64,000 nucleotides of DNA from Lactobacillus sp. YT155 (GTDB taxonomy: Bacteria; Bacillota; Bacilli; Lactobacillales; Lactobacillaceae), in NCBI RefSeq assembly GCF_030504545.1, contig NZ_JAUKWP010000002.1, forward strand, positions 62,001 to 126,000, written 5' to 3'. The notes under the pieces are model-generated. The model was given only the letters and a program-made list of their open reading frames with translations, was not told where the DNA came from and ran no database searches. Positions 9,360 to 19,937 of the stretch are shown here, piece after piece. A program made the position numbers and the translations under genes. Each line of letters starts with the position of its first letter. The first letter of the stretch is position 1.

Positions 9360-10424
9360 TTATACTCTCCTTACAGTCCTAGTCTGCTTCTTGCTGACTT
9401 TCTTTTTACTGTTTTTCTTTGTTTTAGCCTTGCTAGTCTTCTTGTCGTCATCTGGATCTGAAGATTTTTTCACAGTAATCTCAACAGTGACACTATTAGG
9501 CTCAGAACTCCAAATTTTGTTTTTGAAAACATCTGCTAAAGTATAGGTCTTCTTGGTACTTGTTTTCAAGTCGGAAACATCAACTGGAATACTTAACTCA
9601 GATAGTTCATCTAAGTTGTTTTGATCTCCATAGACCTTGGCTGAATCGGTATTAAGTTTAAAACTATATTCATATCCATCGACAGGCTTACCAGTCTGTT
9701 CAGTTTTTAAATTAACCTGCTTACTTGGTACCGTGATCGGAATTGAAATATGAGTTGTTTGTGGACTTAAAATAACATTCACAATTTTACCATCAGCATC
9801 TAATGCTTGTAACAGGACTTCTTTTTCAACACTTGTTTTCACATTTCGCGGAATATCCACCGAAGCAACCACTTGTACTACTTTTTTAATTTCGGACTTT
9901 GGTCCAGAAACTGTAGCTGTGGCAGGATTAGCATAAGGTGTACCAATCTTATATCCAGACTTCAGTGAATTCTTCTCCAGAGCAATCTGGATTGGGAAGA
10001 CTTGCGAAACTTTCTTCGAGATTTTGACATTAACAGTTTCAGGACTAGTAGTTGCTTTTATTTCTTTGTTTAGCCCCGTAACATTAAATTTAACCTTATG
10101 TTTTCCTGGTCCTAACTTAGTTAGATCTAAGGAAACATTGAAGTTTCGAGTCTTCTTAGTAGTTTCAATTAAGGCCGAAGGTCCTGATAATTTCACATCC
10201 ACAGTTGTTGGATACCCAGTAACAAAATATTGATAGTCATCAACATTAACTTGCACTTGAACATTCTTAACAGTAACTACTTTCGTAGCGGTTTGTTGAA
10301 TCTGTTTCTTGGCAGAATCTCGGGTAGAAAGAGCACTCGGAGCACTAACACTAATGAATAACCAGATAGCAATTATTAATGAAACTAGTCCATAAGTATA
10401 TTTACTATTAAAGAAATTTTTCAT
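9360..10424 (-). CDS. cdaR: CdaA regulator CdaR (YbbR-domain protein)
   Basis: Membrane-anchored extracellular protein with one N-terminal helix (residues about 10-27) and a series of YbbR-type beta domains (repeated [25 protein letters not shown] and [12 protein letters not shown] segments). The last 30 residues are rich in Lys, Ser and Thr. In the family it binds CdaA and modulates c-di-AMP synthesis. The start codon at 10424 overlaps the last base of cdaA and glmM follows after 5 bases, so the three are co-translated. Confidence 0.9.
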   Translation of the reverse strand: MKNFFNSKYTYGLVSLIIAIWLFISVSAPSALSTRDSAKKQIQQTATKVVTVKNVQVQVNVDDYQYFVTGYPTTVDVKLSGPSALIETTKKTRNFNVSLDLTKLGPGKHKVKFNVTGLNKEIKATTSPETVNVKISKKVSQVFPIQIALEKNSLKSGYKIGTPYANPATATVSGPKSEIKKVVQVVASVDIPRNVKTSVEKEVLLQALDADGKIVNVILSPQTTHISIPITVPSKQVNLKTEQTGKPVDGYEYSFKLNTDSAKVYGDQNNLDELSELSIPVDVSDLKTSTKKTYTLADVFKNKIWSSEPNSVTVEITVKKSSDPDDDKKTSKAKTKKNSKKKVSKKQTRTVRRV

Positions 10425-11263
10425 TATTGTTCACCTCCGTTTCTCATATTTTTGGTGAACGAAGCTAAGAAACCTTTTTTCTCGCTCTCATTATTAAGTT
10501 GAGCATTTAAATATTTCAAATAATCTTCTCGAGAAAGATCATTCATCATTTGTCCATTTCTAGTGATCATGACACCACCGGTTTCCTCAGACACAACAAT
10601 CGTTAACGCATCAGTTACTTCACTGATTCCTACCGCAGCACGATGTCTAGTTCCATATTCCTTTGGAATAGTCGTACTTTCTGACAAAGGCAAGTATGCA
10701 GCGGCTACCGCAACTTTATTGTCTTGAATAATTACCGCCCCGTCATGTAGTGGCGTATTCGGAATGAAGATATTGATTAGTAAAGCACTCGTGATATCAG
10801 AATCTAAAGGAATTCCAGTTTCAATATATTCCTCTAAACCAGTATTCATTTGGATAGTAATCAAAGCACCAATTCTTCTCTTCGACATATATTGAACAGC
10901 ATCATCAATTGAATTGATAAGATTCTTGGCTGAAGCATTTTCTTCTTCGTAACCACCCAGCTCCCAAAATGGTGCCCTTCCGATATGTTCAAGACCACGT
11001 CTGATTTCCGGCTGGAAGATAACAATACTAGCAATAATTGCCCAGCTTAAAACTTGATCCATCATGTAAGAAACTGTATGCAGATTCAAGACCCAACTAA
11101 GTCCCTTAATTATCAAGATAAAAAAGATTCCCTTGAGTAATTGAATCGCCTTGGTTCCTCTAATGAGCATCAATAACTTATAAACAGCAAACCACACCAC
11201 CAAAATATCAATGATATTTGTCAGTGTCGACCAGCTAAAAATATTGTAATTAAATATGGTCAT
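10424..11263 (-). CDS. cdaA: Diadenylate cyclase CdaA
   Basis: Makes cyclic di-AMP from two ATP. Three N-terminal transmembrane helices (about residues 10-90) precede the DAC domain. The catalytic motifs are clear: LHDGAVII with the DGA triad, and GTRHRAAVG with the RHR triad. 279 residues as in Bacillus CdaA. c-di-AMP controls potassium and osmolyte uptake and wall homeostasis and is essential in most Firmicutes. First gene of cdaA-cdaR-glmM, with an apparent own promoter between potD and its start. Confidence 0.97.
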   Translation of the reverse strand: MTIFNYNIFSWSTLTNIIDILVVWFAVYKLLMLIRGTKAIQLLKGIFFILIIKGLSWVLNLHTVSYMMDQVLSWAIIASIVIFQPEIRRGLEHIGRAPFWELGGYEEENASAKNLINSIDDAVQYMSKRRIGALITIQMNTGLEEYIETGIPLDSDITSALLINIFIPNTPLHDGAVIIQDNKVAVAAAYLPLSESTTIPKEYGTRHRAAVGISEVTDALTIVVSEETGGVMITRNGQMMNDLSREDYLKYLNAQLNNESEKKGFLASFTKNMRNGGEQ

Positions 11264-11289
11264 ACGCGCTCTCCTAATCTATAGGTTAC

Positions 11290-11327
11290 ATTATAACAAA
11301 TCACACCATATTTGATTAATTTGTTAT
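11290..11327 (-). promoter_or_regulatory. Predicted cdaA promoter with an inverted repeat
   Basis: Extended -10 TGTTATAAT on the minus strand (11290-11298), about 27 bases before the cdaA start. The arms ATAACAAAT (11293-11301) and ATTTGTTAT (11319-11327) form a perfect 9-bp inverted repeat with a 17-base spacer; one arm covers the -10. The distal arm is inside the potD end. A good -35 is not seen (TTAATC at 18 bases). Confidence 0.5.
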
Positions 11328-12386
11328 CATTTTAAACTCTAAGAATAAGTCATTATATCTTTGAATATACTTCATACCTAAGTCATTATAGACCTGCAAT
11401 TTCTTAAGTAATTTTTCATCGGGATATAACTCTTTGTTCTTTAATTGTTCTTGATCCAAATCTTTTTTAGCCTTTTTATTGGGAGTAGCATAGCCAATAT
11501 AATTGGCATTTTGTGCAGCATTTTCAGGTTTTAACATGAAGTTAATAAAGTCATAGGCCCCTTCTGGATTCTTGCTAGTCTTAGGAATAACGATATTATC
11601 AAACCAAATATTACTACCTTTTTTAGGAACAACATAAGTCATGTTCTTATTGCGACTCATAATTTCATTAGCTTCACCTGACCAAGTAACTGCCACTTGT
11701 GCCTCGTTATCTGCCATATACATTTTAATTTCATCAGCCACAATCGCTTTAACATTTGGAGACAATTTGTCTAAATGGTCTTTAGCTGCCAGCAATTGTT
11801 GATTATCTTTTGAATTAACTGAATAGCCTAAGTCAATCAATGACATTCCTAAAATATCCCGTGCGGAATCAACAATTAAAATTTTCTTCTTTAGCTTGGG
11901 ATTCCACAGGTCAGACCATTCTTTAGGTTGCTCATCTTGAGGAAGTCGTTTGTCATATACAATTCCCAGAGTCCCCCAGAAATAAGGAATAGAATATTGA
12001 TTGTTTTTATCAAAATCCAAATTCAAAAAAGTAGGATCAATATTGGATAATCCTTTAATTTTTTTATGATCTAACTTTTTCAACAAATTAGCAGCGGTCA
12101 TCTTTTGAATCATATAATCACTAGGAATAGCAATATCATAGCTTGTTCCGCCTTGCTTCACCTTCGAAAACATTGCTTCATTACTATCAAAGGTCTCATA
12201 AACAACTTTGTATCCATATTCATGTTCAAACTTTTTTATTAGTTTAGGGTCTAAATAATCTCCCCAATTATAAATAACCAAGGTTTTTTGGGTATGGTGT
12301 GCACTTTTATTCAATTGATAGTTACCATAAAATAAACCGCCACAAACCATCAACAATAAGGAAATATAGATTAGTATTTTTTTCAT
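11316..12386 (-). CDS. potD: Spermidine/putrescine ABC transporter, substrate-binding protein
   Basis: Extracellular solute-binding protein for polyamines. After a hydrophobic N-terminus (residues 4-22, including LLMVC, an imperfect lipobox) comes LVIYNWGDYLDPKLIKKFEHEYGYKVVYETFDSNEAM, the classic PotD/PotF opening, then GTSYDIAIPSDYMI and later VTWSGEANEI. 356 residues. Overlaps the potC stop by one base. Because Val precedes the Cys, lipid modification is likely but not certain. Last gene of the murB-to-potD operon. Confidence 0.93.
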   Translation of the reverse strand: MKKILIYISLLLMVCGGLFYGNYQLNKSAHHTQKTLVIYNWGDYLDPKLIKKFEHEYGYKVVYETFDSNEAMFSKVKQGGTSYDIAIPSDYMIQKMTAANLLKKLDHKKIKGLSNIDPTFLNLDFDKNNQYSIPYFWGTLGIVYDKRLPQDEQPKEWSDLWNPKLKKKILIVDSARDILGMSLIDLGYSVNSKDNQQLLAAKDHLDKLSPNVKAIVADEIKMYMADNEAQVAVTWSGEANEIMSRNKNMTYVVPKKGSNIWFDNIVIPKTSKNPEGAYDFINFMLKPENAAQNANYIGYATPNKKAKKDLDQEQLKNKELYPDEKLLKKLQVYNDLGMKYIQRYNDLFLEFKMITN

Positions 12387-13189
12387 TACACCACTCTACC
12401 TTTCCCATTTTTTATCATTTTCTTACTACGAACACTTAGTAAATAATAAATAACAATCATGATTAATGAGAAGATGAAAATCAATGCCGATAAGGCGTTA
12501 ATTTCCAAACTCACTCCTTGACGGGCTCGAGAGTAAACCTCAACTGATAAGGTTTCGAATCCATTACCAGTTACAAAAAATGTCACAGCAAAATCATCTA
12601 AAGAATACGTGAATGCCATGAAAAATCCACTCAAAATACTTGGCATCAAGTAAGGCAAGGTTACTTTACTAAACACTTGAAAATTAGTTGCCCCAAGGTC
12701 TTGAGCTGCGTCAATCATTGTTCGATTCATCTCTTTTAAGCGAGGAATAATCATTAACACAACAATCGGAATACTAAATGCGATATGACTGAGCAAAACT
12801 GACATGAATCCTAAGCTAAAGCCTAGCACCGTAAATAAAATTAGAAAACTAGAACCAATAATAACATCAGGTGAAACCATCAAAATATTGTTCAATGATA
12901 AGTATGTGTTTACGGCTTTTTTTGACTTTAAACTATCAATTAATAATGCCCCACCCAAACCAATAATGGTGGCAAATAGTGATGATAAAATGGCAATCAA
13001 AAATGTATTAATCACGATACTAATTAATCTTTTATCAGCAAATAATTCTTGAAAATGACTTAGGGTAAATCCTTGAAAGACTCCCATATTATTACCCTTA
13101 TTAAAGGCAAAAAGAATGAGATAGAAGATTGGTAAATATAACAGAATAATCAATATAGTTAGATAAATGCGAGAAAATAATTTATTCAT
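12386..13189 (-). CDS. potC: Spermidine/putrescine ABC transporter, permease PotC
   Basis: Six-helix inner-membrane permease of the polyamine importer. The EAA loop that contacts the ATPase is seen as MIDAAQDLGATNFQVFSKVTLPYLMPSIL near residues 160-190. 267 residues, normal for PotC/YdcV. Start overlaps the potB end by 8 bases. Ends with a basic cytosolic tail. Confidence 0.93.
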   Translation of the reverse strand: MNKLFSRIYLTILIILLYLPIFYLILFAFNKGNNMGVFQGFTLSHFQELFADKRLISIVINTFLIAILSSLFATIIGLGGALLIDSLKSKKAVNTYLSLNNILMVSPDVIIGSSFLILFTVLGFSLGFMSVLLSHIAFSIPIVVLMIIPRLKEMNRTMIDAAQDLGATNFQVFSKVTLPYLMPSILSGFFMAFTYSLDDFAVTFFVTGNGFETLSVEVYSRARQGVSLEINALSALIFIFSLIMIVIYYLLSVRSKKMIKNGKGRVV

Positions 13190-13997
13190 GATTTTTCACA
13201 CCTACCTTGTTCTTTTTAGTTTTAGATGTAAAGAGAATTATGGCAATCATAATGAATACCAGAATTACCCCTACAGTAGATCCCATCGACCAATTCATTG
13301 TCGTCAAGAAATGTTCTTCAATGGCTGTTCCTAAAGTAATAACTCGGTTTCCGCCAATTAGTCTGGTTAACATAAATAACGATAATGCAGGGATAAAGAC
13401 CGTCTGAATTCCAGTTTTGACACCATTCATGGTCAACGGAAAGACAACTTTAGTAAACGTTTGAATCTTATTTGCGCCTAAATCTTCACTAGCCTGAATA
13501 TAGGTTTTATCCAGCGCTTTGATTGAATTATAGATAGGCAAAATCATAAATGGAATTTCAATATAAGTAGCAACAAAAATAAAACTGAAGTTGGTAAATA
13601 ACAATTGCTGAGGAGCAATTCCCAGCAAACCTAAGAAATAATTAATCGAACCATCGTGACTAAAAATACCAATAAAAGCATAAGCTTTCAAAAGCAAATT
13701 AATCCAGGTTGGTAAAATTATCAATAGAATTAAAAAAGTATCGTACTTTGAATTGGCGATAAAATACGCTGCTGGATAACTAATAATTAAACTAAAAAAA
13801 GTAATTAAAAAAGCAAATAGAAATGAGTTAAAGGTCATTTTTAGATAAACACCAGAAGAAAAGAAAGCCTGATAATTACTAAAAATTGACTTGCCATTAT
13901 CGAACGTCAATGATTGCATAAAAATTAAAATTAGTGGAATTACTACAAAAAGGACAATCCATAGGAAGTAAGGAACATAAAATAATCTTTTTCTCAT
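13182..13997 (-). CDS. potB: Spermidine/putrescine ABC transporter, permease PotB
   Basis: Second permease of the Pot importer, 271 residues with six predicted helices. EAA loop YIQASEDLGANKIQTFTKVVFPLTMNGV near residues 170-197. Begins 3 bases after the potA stop and overlaps potC. The order potA-potB-potC-potD is the standard one, supporting a complete transporter. Confidence 0.93.
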   Translation of the reverse strand: MRKRLFYVPYFLWIVLFVVIPLILIFMQSLTFDNGKSIFSNYQAFFSSGVYLKMTFNSFLFAFLITFFSLIISYPAAYFIANSKYDTFLILLIILPTWINLLLKAYAFIGIFSHDGSINYFLGLLGIAPQQLLFTNFSFIFVATYIEIPFMILPIYNSIKALDKTYIQASEDLGANKIQTFTKVVFPLTMNGVKTGIQTVFIPALSLFMLTRLIGGNRVITLGTAIEEHFLTTMNWSMGSTVGVILVFIMIAIILFTSKTKKNKVGVKNHE

Positions 13998-14000
13998 ATT

Positions 14001-15080
14001 TTATTCCTCGTAACTTTCCAATCGAGCGTCGAAGTCTTCCTCGGATTCGTTCAAACGCATGACATGAATATCTTCGGGCTCGAAAAATAAGCCAATGCCC
14101 ATTGACTCTTTGGCTGGATTGGTTGAATGAATCAACCAGTTGTTATCATCTTCATCATGAGCCATTATTTCAAAATGGTCGCCACGAAATGATTGACTAT
14201 CGACATTTACAATTAATTTCCCATTATCCTTAGTTGTAATATCCAAATCTTCAGGTCTGATGACTACTTCCACACGTTCATTTTGAGGAATTCCCGCATC
14301 GGCACATTCGAACTCTTTACCAACAAATTTAACTTGATAATCGTCTAACATTTGACCATCGACGATATTACTTTCACCGATAAAGTTAGCGACAAAATGA
14401 TTGACCGGTTCATCATAAATATCAACCGGACTTCCAGATTGTTGGACAATTCCATCGTTCATAACAATAATTTCATCACTCATTGCCAAGGCTTCTTCTT
14501 GATCGTGAGTAACAAAAATAAACGTAATACCCAATTCCTGTTGTAATTGTCGTAATTCATATTGCATATTTTTTCTAAGCTTCATATCAAGCGCCGACAA
14601 CGGTTCGTCAAGCAATAGAATTTCTGGCTCATTCACAATAGCTCGAGCAATGGCTACACGTTGTTGTTGTCCACCAGATAATTCATCAATCATTCGACCT
14701 TCAAAATGCTCTAGCTGAACTAATTGCAAAACCTTGGCAACTTTTTTGGAAATAGTTTTTTCATCAACCTTTTTTAAAGCTAAACCAAAAGCAACATTTT
14801 CGTAGACATTCAAATGGGGAAATAATGAATAGTTTTGAAAAACTGTATTCATGTTGCGTTTGTTGGCAGGAAAATTAGAAATATCTTTCCCTTCAAAAAT
14901 TACTTGGCCACTAGTTGGTTTACTGAATCCAGAAATAATTCGTAACATCGTTGTTTTTCCAGATCCCGATGGACCTAAGATTGAATAAAATTTTCCTTTT
15001 TCAATATCAATATCAATGTCTTTTAAGACGACTTCATCATCAAAAACTTGTGTAACATTCTTTAATTGCAACAAAGACAT
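14001..15080 (-). CDS. potA: Spermidine/putrescine ABC transporter, ATPase PotA
   Basis: ATPase of the Pot importer. Walker [10 protein letters not shown] at residues 36-44, signature [15 protein letters not shown] near 133, Walker [14 protein letters not shown] near 155, and switch His in FVTHDQEEA. The C-terminal 120 residues form a TOBE-type regulatory domain ([10 protein letters not shown]). 359 residues. Starts 2 bases after the antiporter stop, so it is part of the same message. Confidence 0.95.
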   Translation of the reverse strand: MSLLQLKNVTQVFDDEVVLKDIDIDIEKGKFYSILGPSGSGKTTMLRIISGFSKPTSGQVIFEGKDISNFPANKRNMNTVFQNYSLFPHLNVYENVAFGLALKKVDEKTISKKVAKVLQLVQLEHFEGRMIDELSGGQQQRVAIARAIVNEPEILLLDEPLSALDMKLRKNMQYELRQLQQELGITFIFVTHDQEEALAMSDEIIVMNDGIVQQSGSPVDIYDEPVNHFVANFIGESNIVDGQMLDDYQVKFVGKEFECADAGIPQNERVEVVIRPEDLDITTKDNGKLIVNVDSQSFRGDHFEIMAHDEDDNNWLIHSTNPAKESMGIGLFFEPEDIHVMRLNESEEDFDARLESYEE

Positions 15081-15082
15081 AG

Positions 15083-17143
15083 CTATTCCTCTAGTTCAAT
15101 ATTTATCGAATTTTCTGTGTAATTTATCTTGGTTCTGATTGTTGAGGCCGTTTCTCGAGAAATCTTCCCTTGCTCTAATAAACTCTGCAAAGCAGCTCTT
15201 TGCTCAGATAAAACCGCAACTCGCAACAAATCAAGCTGTTCATCATAATCATCAGCTGGAGCCTTTTCAGACTTCAACGACTCCAGCTTGCGACGATAGA
15301 TAGATACTAACTGATAAACAACATTTTGACTATACTTTTTCGGACTCTCATCAACATGATTAGTTAAGGCATTAATTGCACACTTAGCCAGTTCTTCTTC
15401 ACATTTTTTGGATTCCAAAACTAACTTCTTTCGTGACAATTTACTATTAAGTAAATATCGTCTTAAACGTCGTAAATTAATCCCAATTGAATTAATAATC
15501 AAACTTGTCAGGCTAATTGAATTGGTATTCTTATTAGCATGAAGTTGATTAAGAACATTTCGCAATCTTCTACTTTGGAAACGATAGATTCGCTCCGATA
15601 TTTCTCCACTGGCTTTCATTTCATCAAGTTTAGCCAACTCGGCGTTAATAGTTACCGAATGTAATTCGACATTTTGACGTAAAATATCAGGAGTTGAATT
15701 AATTTCCTGACTACTCAACTGACGTGCAGTCAAGCTTTGTTCATATTCAGCAATCAAATCTAAGGCCGCCTGTTGATTTTCCTGACGATGATTTGCTTCT
15801 AAGTATTGAATAGCCACTTTGATAATAAAAATTTCTGTCTGTGACTGACTTGCTAAATTGTTATCGCCATCGTCTTCAGACTCGTCTAATGAACTTCCAC
15901 GATAATGAACTGGAGAAGCATTTTTTGACAAGATTGGAATAAAAATTGTCGCCGCCAGTAAACTCAAGATAATTACTACACTAGCAATAAATAGCACTAA
16001 CATTCGTTTAGGGAATTCTTTACCCGAATCAACCACTAATGGAATCGACAAAACACCAATCATAGTAACCGCACCACGAACTCCAGAAAGTCCACTCAAG
16101 AGAGCCATTTTAAAGCTAGCTCGTTTCTTTCGAGAGAATAAGTCATAAAGATATGACCAAGCAGTTCTAACACCTAAGATTGCCAACCAGACCCCGACAG
16201 CGTACATGAAGGCTACAAAGGTACTGTGCTCGGAAATAATAATACTGCGCATTGCAGAAGGTAGCTCGACACCTAAAATAACGAAGACAATTCCGTTCAA
16301 GACATAGACTAATAAATCCCAAGTCTTGTTAGAAACAACTTGCAATTCAGATGAATAAATTTTAATTCGTTTATTATCGGAACCAATTTTCAAAATTCCC
16401 CCGACTACAACGGCGACCACTCCTGAAGCGTGAAAAACTTCTTCAGCAATAAAATAGATAATAAAAGGCGTAACAATTCTAATGATTGTATGTAGCGTTA
16501 TATCGTCGATACCTTGTTGATAAATGAATAATTCTAGAACATCAATCAACCACATCAAAATCATTCCGACGATTGTTCCGACAATAACCATGTAGAAGAA
16601 ATCAACAGTGGCATCTTGTAAGGAGAACATCCCTGAAACTGTAGCTGCCACTCCGTACTTGAAACATATCAAACCAGACGCATCATTAATGAGACTTTCT
16701 CCACTAACCAGATGCATCAAGTTACTAGGCAACTTAACTTTCTTAGAAATTGATTGCACCGCAATGGGGTCAGTTGGAGCTAAGATTGCTGCCAAAGCAA
16801 AACTTGTTGCCCAAGGAATTCCCGGCACAATCATATGAACAATCATTCCTACCAATACAGTTGAGATAATTACTAAGAAAATTGCGTTACCAATGATTGG
16901 TTTCTTCATCGCCCATAATTCTTTTTTAGGAAATCTTGAGCCATCATAGAACAAAATTGGCGCAATAAATAACAGCATGAACCAATCTGTTTGAACTTCA
17001 ATTTTGACATTAAATAATAGTGCCACAACAATTCCTAAAGTAATTTGAATCAAACTCCCCGGAATTGACACCAGGTAATGTGAAAAAACGTTCGATAAAA
17101 CAACAAGAGTGACCATAAGCAAAATCACTTCCATTATTGCCAT
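15083..17143 (-). CDS. Na+/H+ antiporter, NhaP/CPA1 family
   Basis: Monovalent cation/proton antiporter of the CPA1 (NhaP/NHE) family, 686 residues. About 12 membrane helices fill residues 1-410; conserved transport residues are in [11 protein letters not shown] and the [11 protein letters not shown] helix. A cytosolic C-terminal part of about 270 residues is helical and charged and may sense pH or ions. Good ribosome binding site GGGAGTGATT before 17143. Placed between murB and potA with very short gaps on both sides, so expressed with polyamine uptake genes; the exact ion cannot be read from sequence. Confidence 0.9.
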   Translation of the reverse strand: MAIMEVILLMVTLVVLSNVFSHYLVSIPGSLIQITLGIVVALLFNVKIEVQTDWFMLLFIAPILFYDGSRFPKKELWAMKKPIIGNAIFLVIISTVLVGMIVHMIVPGIPWATSFALAAILAPTDPIAVQSISKKVKLPSNLMHLVSGESLINDASGLICFKYGVAATVSGMFSLQDATVDFFYMVIVGTIVGMILMWLIDVLELFIYQQGIDDITLHTIIRIVTPFIIYFIAEEVFHASGVVAVVVGGILKIGSDNKRIKIYSSELQVVSNKTWDLLVYVLNGIVFVILGVELPSAMRSIIISEHSTFVAFMYAVGVWLAILGVRTAWSYLYDLFSRKKRASFKMALLSGLSGVRGAVTMIGVLSIPLVVDSGKEFPKRMLVLFIASVVIILSLLAATIFIPILSKNASPVHYRGSSLDESEDDGDNNLASQSQTEIFIIKVAIQYLEANHRQENQQAALDLIAEYEQSLTARQLSSQEINSTPDILRQNVELHSVTINAELAKLDEMKASGEISERIYRFQSRRLRNVLNQLHANKNTNSISLTSLIINSIGINLRRLRRYLLNSKLSRKKLVLESKKCEEELAKCAINALTNHVDESPKKYSQNVVYQLVSIYRRKLESLKSEKAPADDYDEQLDLLRVAVLSEQRAALQSLLEQGKISRETASTIRTKINYTENSINIELEE

Positions 17144-17168
17144 CTAATCACTCCCATCTCTTAAAAAA

Positions 17169-18062
17169 TTATTTGTCTTTACCAATAATTCTAACTTCTG
17201 TCTCTAATTCAACACCAAACTTTTCTTTGATAGTTTTTTGAATCAATTTAATTAACTCTAAATAATCAGTTGCAGTCGCCGTATGATTCTTGTTAACAAT
17301 AAATCCCGCGTGTTTCGTTGAGACTTGTGCCCCACCGACAAAATGTCCCTGCAATCCTGCTTCAATAATTAAAGGACCAGTAAAATGTCCTTTTGGTCGT
17401 TTGAAGACACTTCCACAAGAAGGATATTCCAGTGGTTGTTTTGAACTACGCAACTCATTTAGTTCATCCATTTTAGCTTGAATAACTTCATGATCACCCG
17501 GTTGTAAATCAAAAGTAGCACTAATTACAATTCCATCATTTGATTGAATTGAACTCATCCGGTAAGAAAAATTCATATCTTCTTTGTTGAAAGTTTCAAT
17601 TTTTCCATTGGGCATGAGAACTTCAGCCGAGGCGAAACATTCAGACACTTCACCACCGTATGCGCCAGCGTTCATAAAGACAGCCCCGCCGACACTACCC
17701 GGAATCCCTGCTGCGAATTCTAATCCGGACAAACTGTGCTTACTAGCAACCTTGGTTGTTTCAATGATAGTTGCTCCAGCTTCAGCAGTAACTTGGTTAC
17801 CATTGACCGAAATTTCTTCGAATTGACGAAGAATAATCACCATTCCAGTAATTCCACCATCTTTAATAATCAAATTACTAGCGTTACCAATTACAGTTAC
17901 CGGAATATTCTCAGTTTCACAGTATTCGGTTAAGGTAATTAACTCTCCACGATTCTGCGGAAAAGCCAATAAGTCTGCTGGTCCACCAGTTTCAGTAAAA
18001 GTATAATTACTCAATGGCTCATTCTCTAAAATTTTAATTTGTGAAATATCAATTTTTGACAA
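17169..18062 (-). CDS. murB: UDP-N-acetylenolpyruvoylglucosamine reductase
   Basis: FAD enzyme of peptidoglycan synthesis that reduces UDP-GlcNAc-enolpyruvate to UDP-MurNAc. Family marks: NYTFTETGGPADLLAFP, the FAD site VIGNASNLIIKDGGI, EFAAGIPGSVGGAVFMNAGAYGGE, then YPSCGSVFKRP with the active Ser and a C-terminal VHxxHAGF-like KHAGFIVN. I place the start at TTG 18062, which has AGGGG eight bases upstream and gives 297 residues; the frame is open to an ATG at 18119 whose N-terminus does not look conserved. First gene of the operon with the antiporter and potABCD. Confidence 0.93.
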   Translation of the reverse strand: MSKIDISQIKILENEPLSNYTFTETGGPADLLAFPQNRGELITLTEYCETENIPVTVIGNASNLIIKDGGITGMVIILRQFEEISVNGNQVTAEAGATIIETTKVASKHSLSGLEFAAGIPGSVGGAVFMNAGAYGGEVSECFASAEVLMPNGKIETFNKEDMNFSYRMSSIQSNDGIVISATFDLQPGDHEVIQAKMDELNELRSSKQPLEYPSCGSVFKRPKGHFTGPLIIEAGLQGHFVGGAQVSTKHAGFIVNKNHTATATDYLELIKLIQKTIKEKFGVELETEVRIIGKDK

Positions 18063-18197
18063 CTTCAAAGCCCCTAACCCTATACGTATTAAATACAATT
18101 TTAACATATTTAAAATCAATTCGTCATTTGGTAGCTTTGTACCTTAGCAAATATGTTAGAATTTTGGTAGAAAATAATACGAAAAGAAGAGAATGCT

Positions 18198-19379
18198 ATG
18201 TATGATTTTGATCAAGTAGTTAATCGTAAAAATACTAATTCAGTTAAATGGATGGGAGCTAAAGACCGTTATAAAAATCCCGATGTCTTGCCAATGTGGG
18301 TTGCTGACATGGATTTTGTTCCACCCAAGGAAATTGTTGAAGCACTGAAGACTACTGCTGAAACAGAAATTTTTGGCTATCCATTACCACCCTTACAAAA
18401 TGAGGAACTCACAAAATCTATTCAGACTTGGCTAAAAAGACGCAATGAATGGAAGATTTCTAAAGAAAATCTAGGTTTTGCTGATGGAGTTATCCCTGCT
18501 TTATCACTTGCCTTAAAAGCTGTAACTAACGAAAATGATTCCGTGATCTTGCAAACACCTTTTTACGGACACTTCAAAATCTTGATTGATGATGCTCATC
18601 GTAAACTTGTTAATAATTTTCTACACGAAGACGAATTTGGGTACGAGTTAGACTTCGACGATTTTGAACAACAAATTATCGACAACAACGTCAAGGCATT
18701 CATTCTTTGCAATCCCCACAATCCCACTGGTCGAGTATGGAGCGAGAATGAATTAATTCAGTTAGCCAAAATTTGTCAAAAACATGATGTTTATATTTTA
18801 TCCGACGACATCCATAGTGATCTAATTATGCCAGGTTATAATTATCAACCACTGGCAAAAATATATCCCGAATATAGCGATCACATCATTACTTTTAAGT
18901 CCGTTTCTAAGACTTTTAATTTGGCTGGACTTCAAATTGCTTATTACATCACTACTAACCAAGATATTCTTGAAAAGATGAACACCATTCGTGCAGAAAG
19001 TTTCCAACCTGAACTTCTTAATTCTTTCGCAACTAGCAGTTTAGTTGCTGCTTATACATTCGGTGAGCGTTGGTTAGAGGAATTAATTTCGTATATTGAA
19101 AAGAACTACAATTACTTATGTTCATTTCTAAAAGAAGAGCTTCCTAAAGCACGAGTAGCCAATCTTGAAGCAACATATTTGAGTTGGATTGATGTATCAT
19201 ATCTTAATATCAATGAAGAAGAGCTTCAGCAAAAACTTGATGATGCCGGAATCGGGGTTGAAACCTCATCAGAATTTGGAATAACAACGCCTAAACGCCT
19301 CTTCATCAGAATCAACATTGCAACCTCAAGAGACACCTTAGAATTAGGATTAACCCGTTTAAAGACAGCTTTAAGCTAG
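18198..19379 (+). CDS. PLP-dependent C-S lyase (MalY/PatB family)
   Basis: Fold type I PLP enzyme of the MalY/PatB family, which cleaves cystathionine or cysteine conjugates to release thiols. Visible marks are LPMWVADMDFVPP near residue 30, CNPHNPTGRVWSENEL near 170, the SDDIHSDL region with the Asp that binds PLP nitrogen, and SVSKTFNLAGLQ near 235, where the Lys forms the Schiff base. 393 residues, normal length. Divergent from murB. A 3'-5' exonuclease gene follows after 12 bases. Aminotransferase activity cannot be excluded. Confidence 0.9.
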   Translation: MYDFDQVVNRKNTNSVKWMGAKDRYKNPDVLPMWVADMDFVPPKEIVEALKTTAETEIFGYPLPPLQNEELTKSIQTWLKRRNEWKISKENLGFADGVIPALSLALKAVTNENDSVILQTPFYGHFKILIDDAHRKLVNNFLHEDEFGYELDFDDFEQQIIDNNVKAFILCNPHNPTGRVWSENELIQLAKICQKHDVYILSDDIHSDLIMPGYNYQPLAKIYPEYSDHIITFKSVSKTFNLAGLQIAYYITTNQDILEKMNTIRAESFQPELLNSFATSSLVAAYTFGERWLEELISYIEKNYNYLCSFLKEELPKARVANLEATYLSWIDVSYLNINEEELQQKLDDAGIGVETSSEFGITTPKRLFIRINIATSRDTLELGLTRLKTALS

Positions 19380-19391
19380 TAAGGAGAAACA

Positions 19392-19925
19392 ATGGATTTT
19401 ATTTCAATGGATTTTGAAACTGCCAATCGTTACCGTTCAAGTGCGTGTTCAATCGCTTTAGTAATGGTGCGAAACAATCAAATTGTTGACAGCTTTTACT
19501 CACTTATTAATCCAAAAGATCAATTTGATTACCGTAATATTCAAATACATGGAATTCACCCTGAAGATGTTCAAGGTGCTCCCACCTTTGATCAGGTATG
19601 GCAACACATCTATCCACTATTTGATGCTAATCATTTAGTGGCTGCTCATAATGCCAGTTTTGACAATAGTGTTTTAAAATCATCATTAGCTGCTTATGAA
19701 ATCACAGTGCCACACTTTTTAACAATTGATACTTTAAGAACAAGTAAGGCCTTCTATCCACAATTTCCAAATCATAAATTAAACACCGTTTCCGAAATGT
19801 TAAATATTAATTTGGAGCAACACCATAACGCTCTGTACGACAGTGTTGCTTGTGCAGAAATTCTTCTTAAAACAACTAATGATGTTGGCTATAACAATAT
19901 AAAAAAGATGATTAAGTTAACTTAA
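19392..19925 (+). CDS. 3'-5' exonuclease, DNA polymerase III epsilon type
   Basis: DEDDh-family exonuclease of 177 residues. The motifs are in order: ISMDFETA (ExoI, Asp and Glu), AHNASFDNSVL (ExoII Asp), and HHNALYDSVACAEIL (ExoIII with His and Asp). No polymerase, helicase or BRCT part is attached, so it is a stand-alone nuclease, perhaps in repair or RNA/DNA turnover. Good ribosome binding site AAGGAG. It ends in a terminator shared with the convergent GNAT gene. Confidence 0.9.
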   Translation: MDFISMDFETANRYRSSACSIALVMVRNNQIVDSFYSLINPKDQFDYRNIQIHGIHPEDVQGAPTFDQVWQHIYPLFDANHLVAAHNASFDNSVLKSSLAAYEITVPHFLTIDTLRTSKAFYPQFPNHKLNTVSEMLNINLEQHHNALYDSVACAEILLKTTNDVGYNNIKKMIKLT

Positions 19926-19937
19926 TCATCTTTTTTT
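19901..19937. terminator. Bidirectional terminator
   Basis: Stem AAAAAGATGATTAAG / CTTAATCATCTTTTT with a 4-base loop, T tracts both ways. It overlaps the 3' ends of the exonuclease and GNAT genes, which converge here. Confidence 0.85.
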
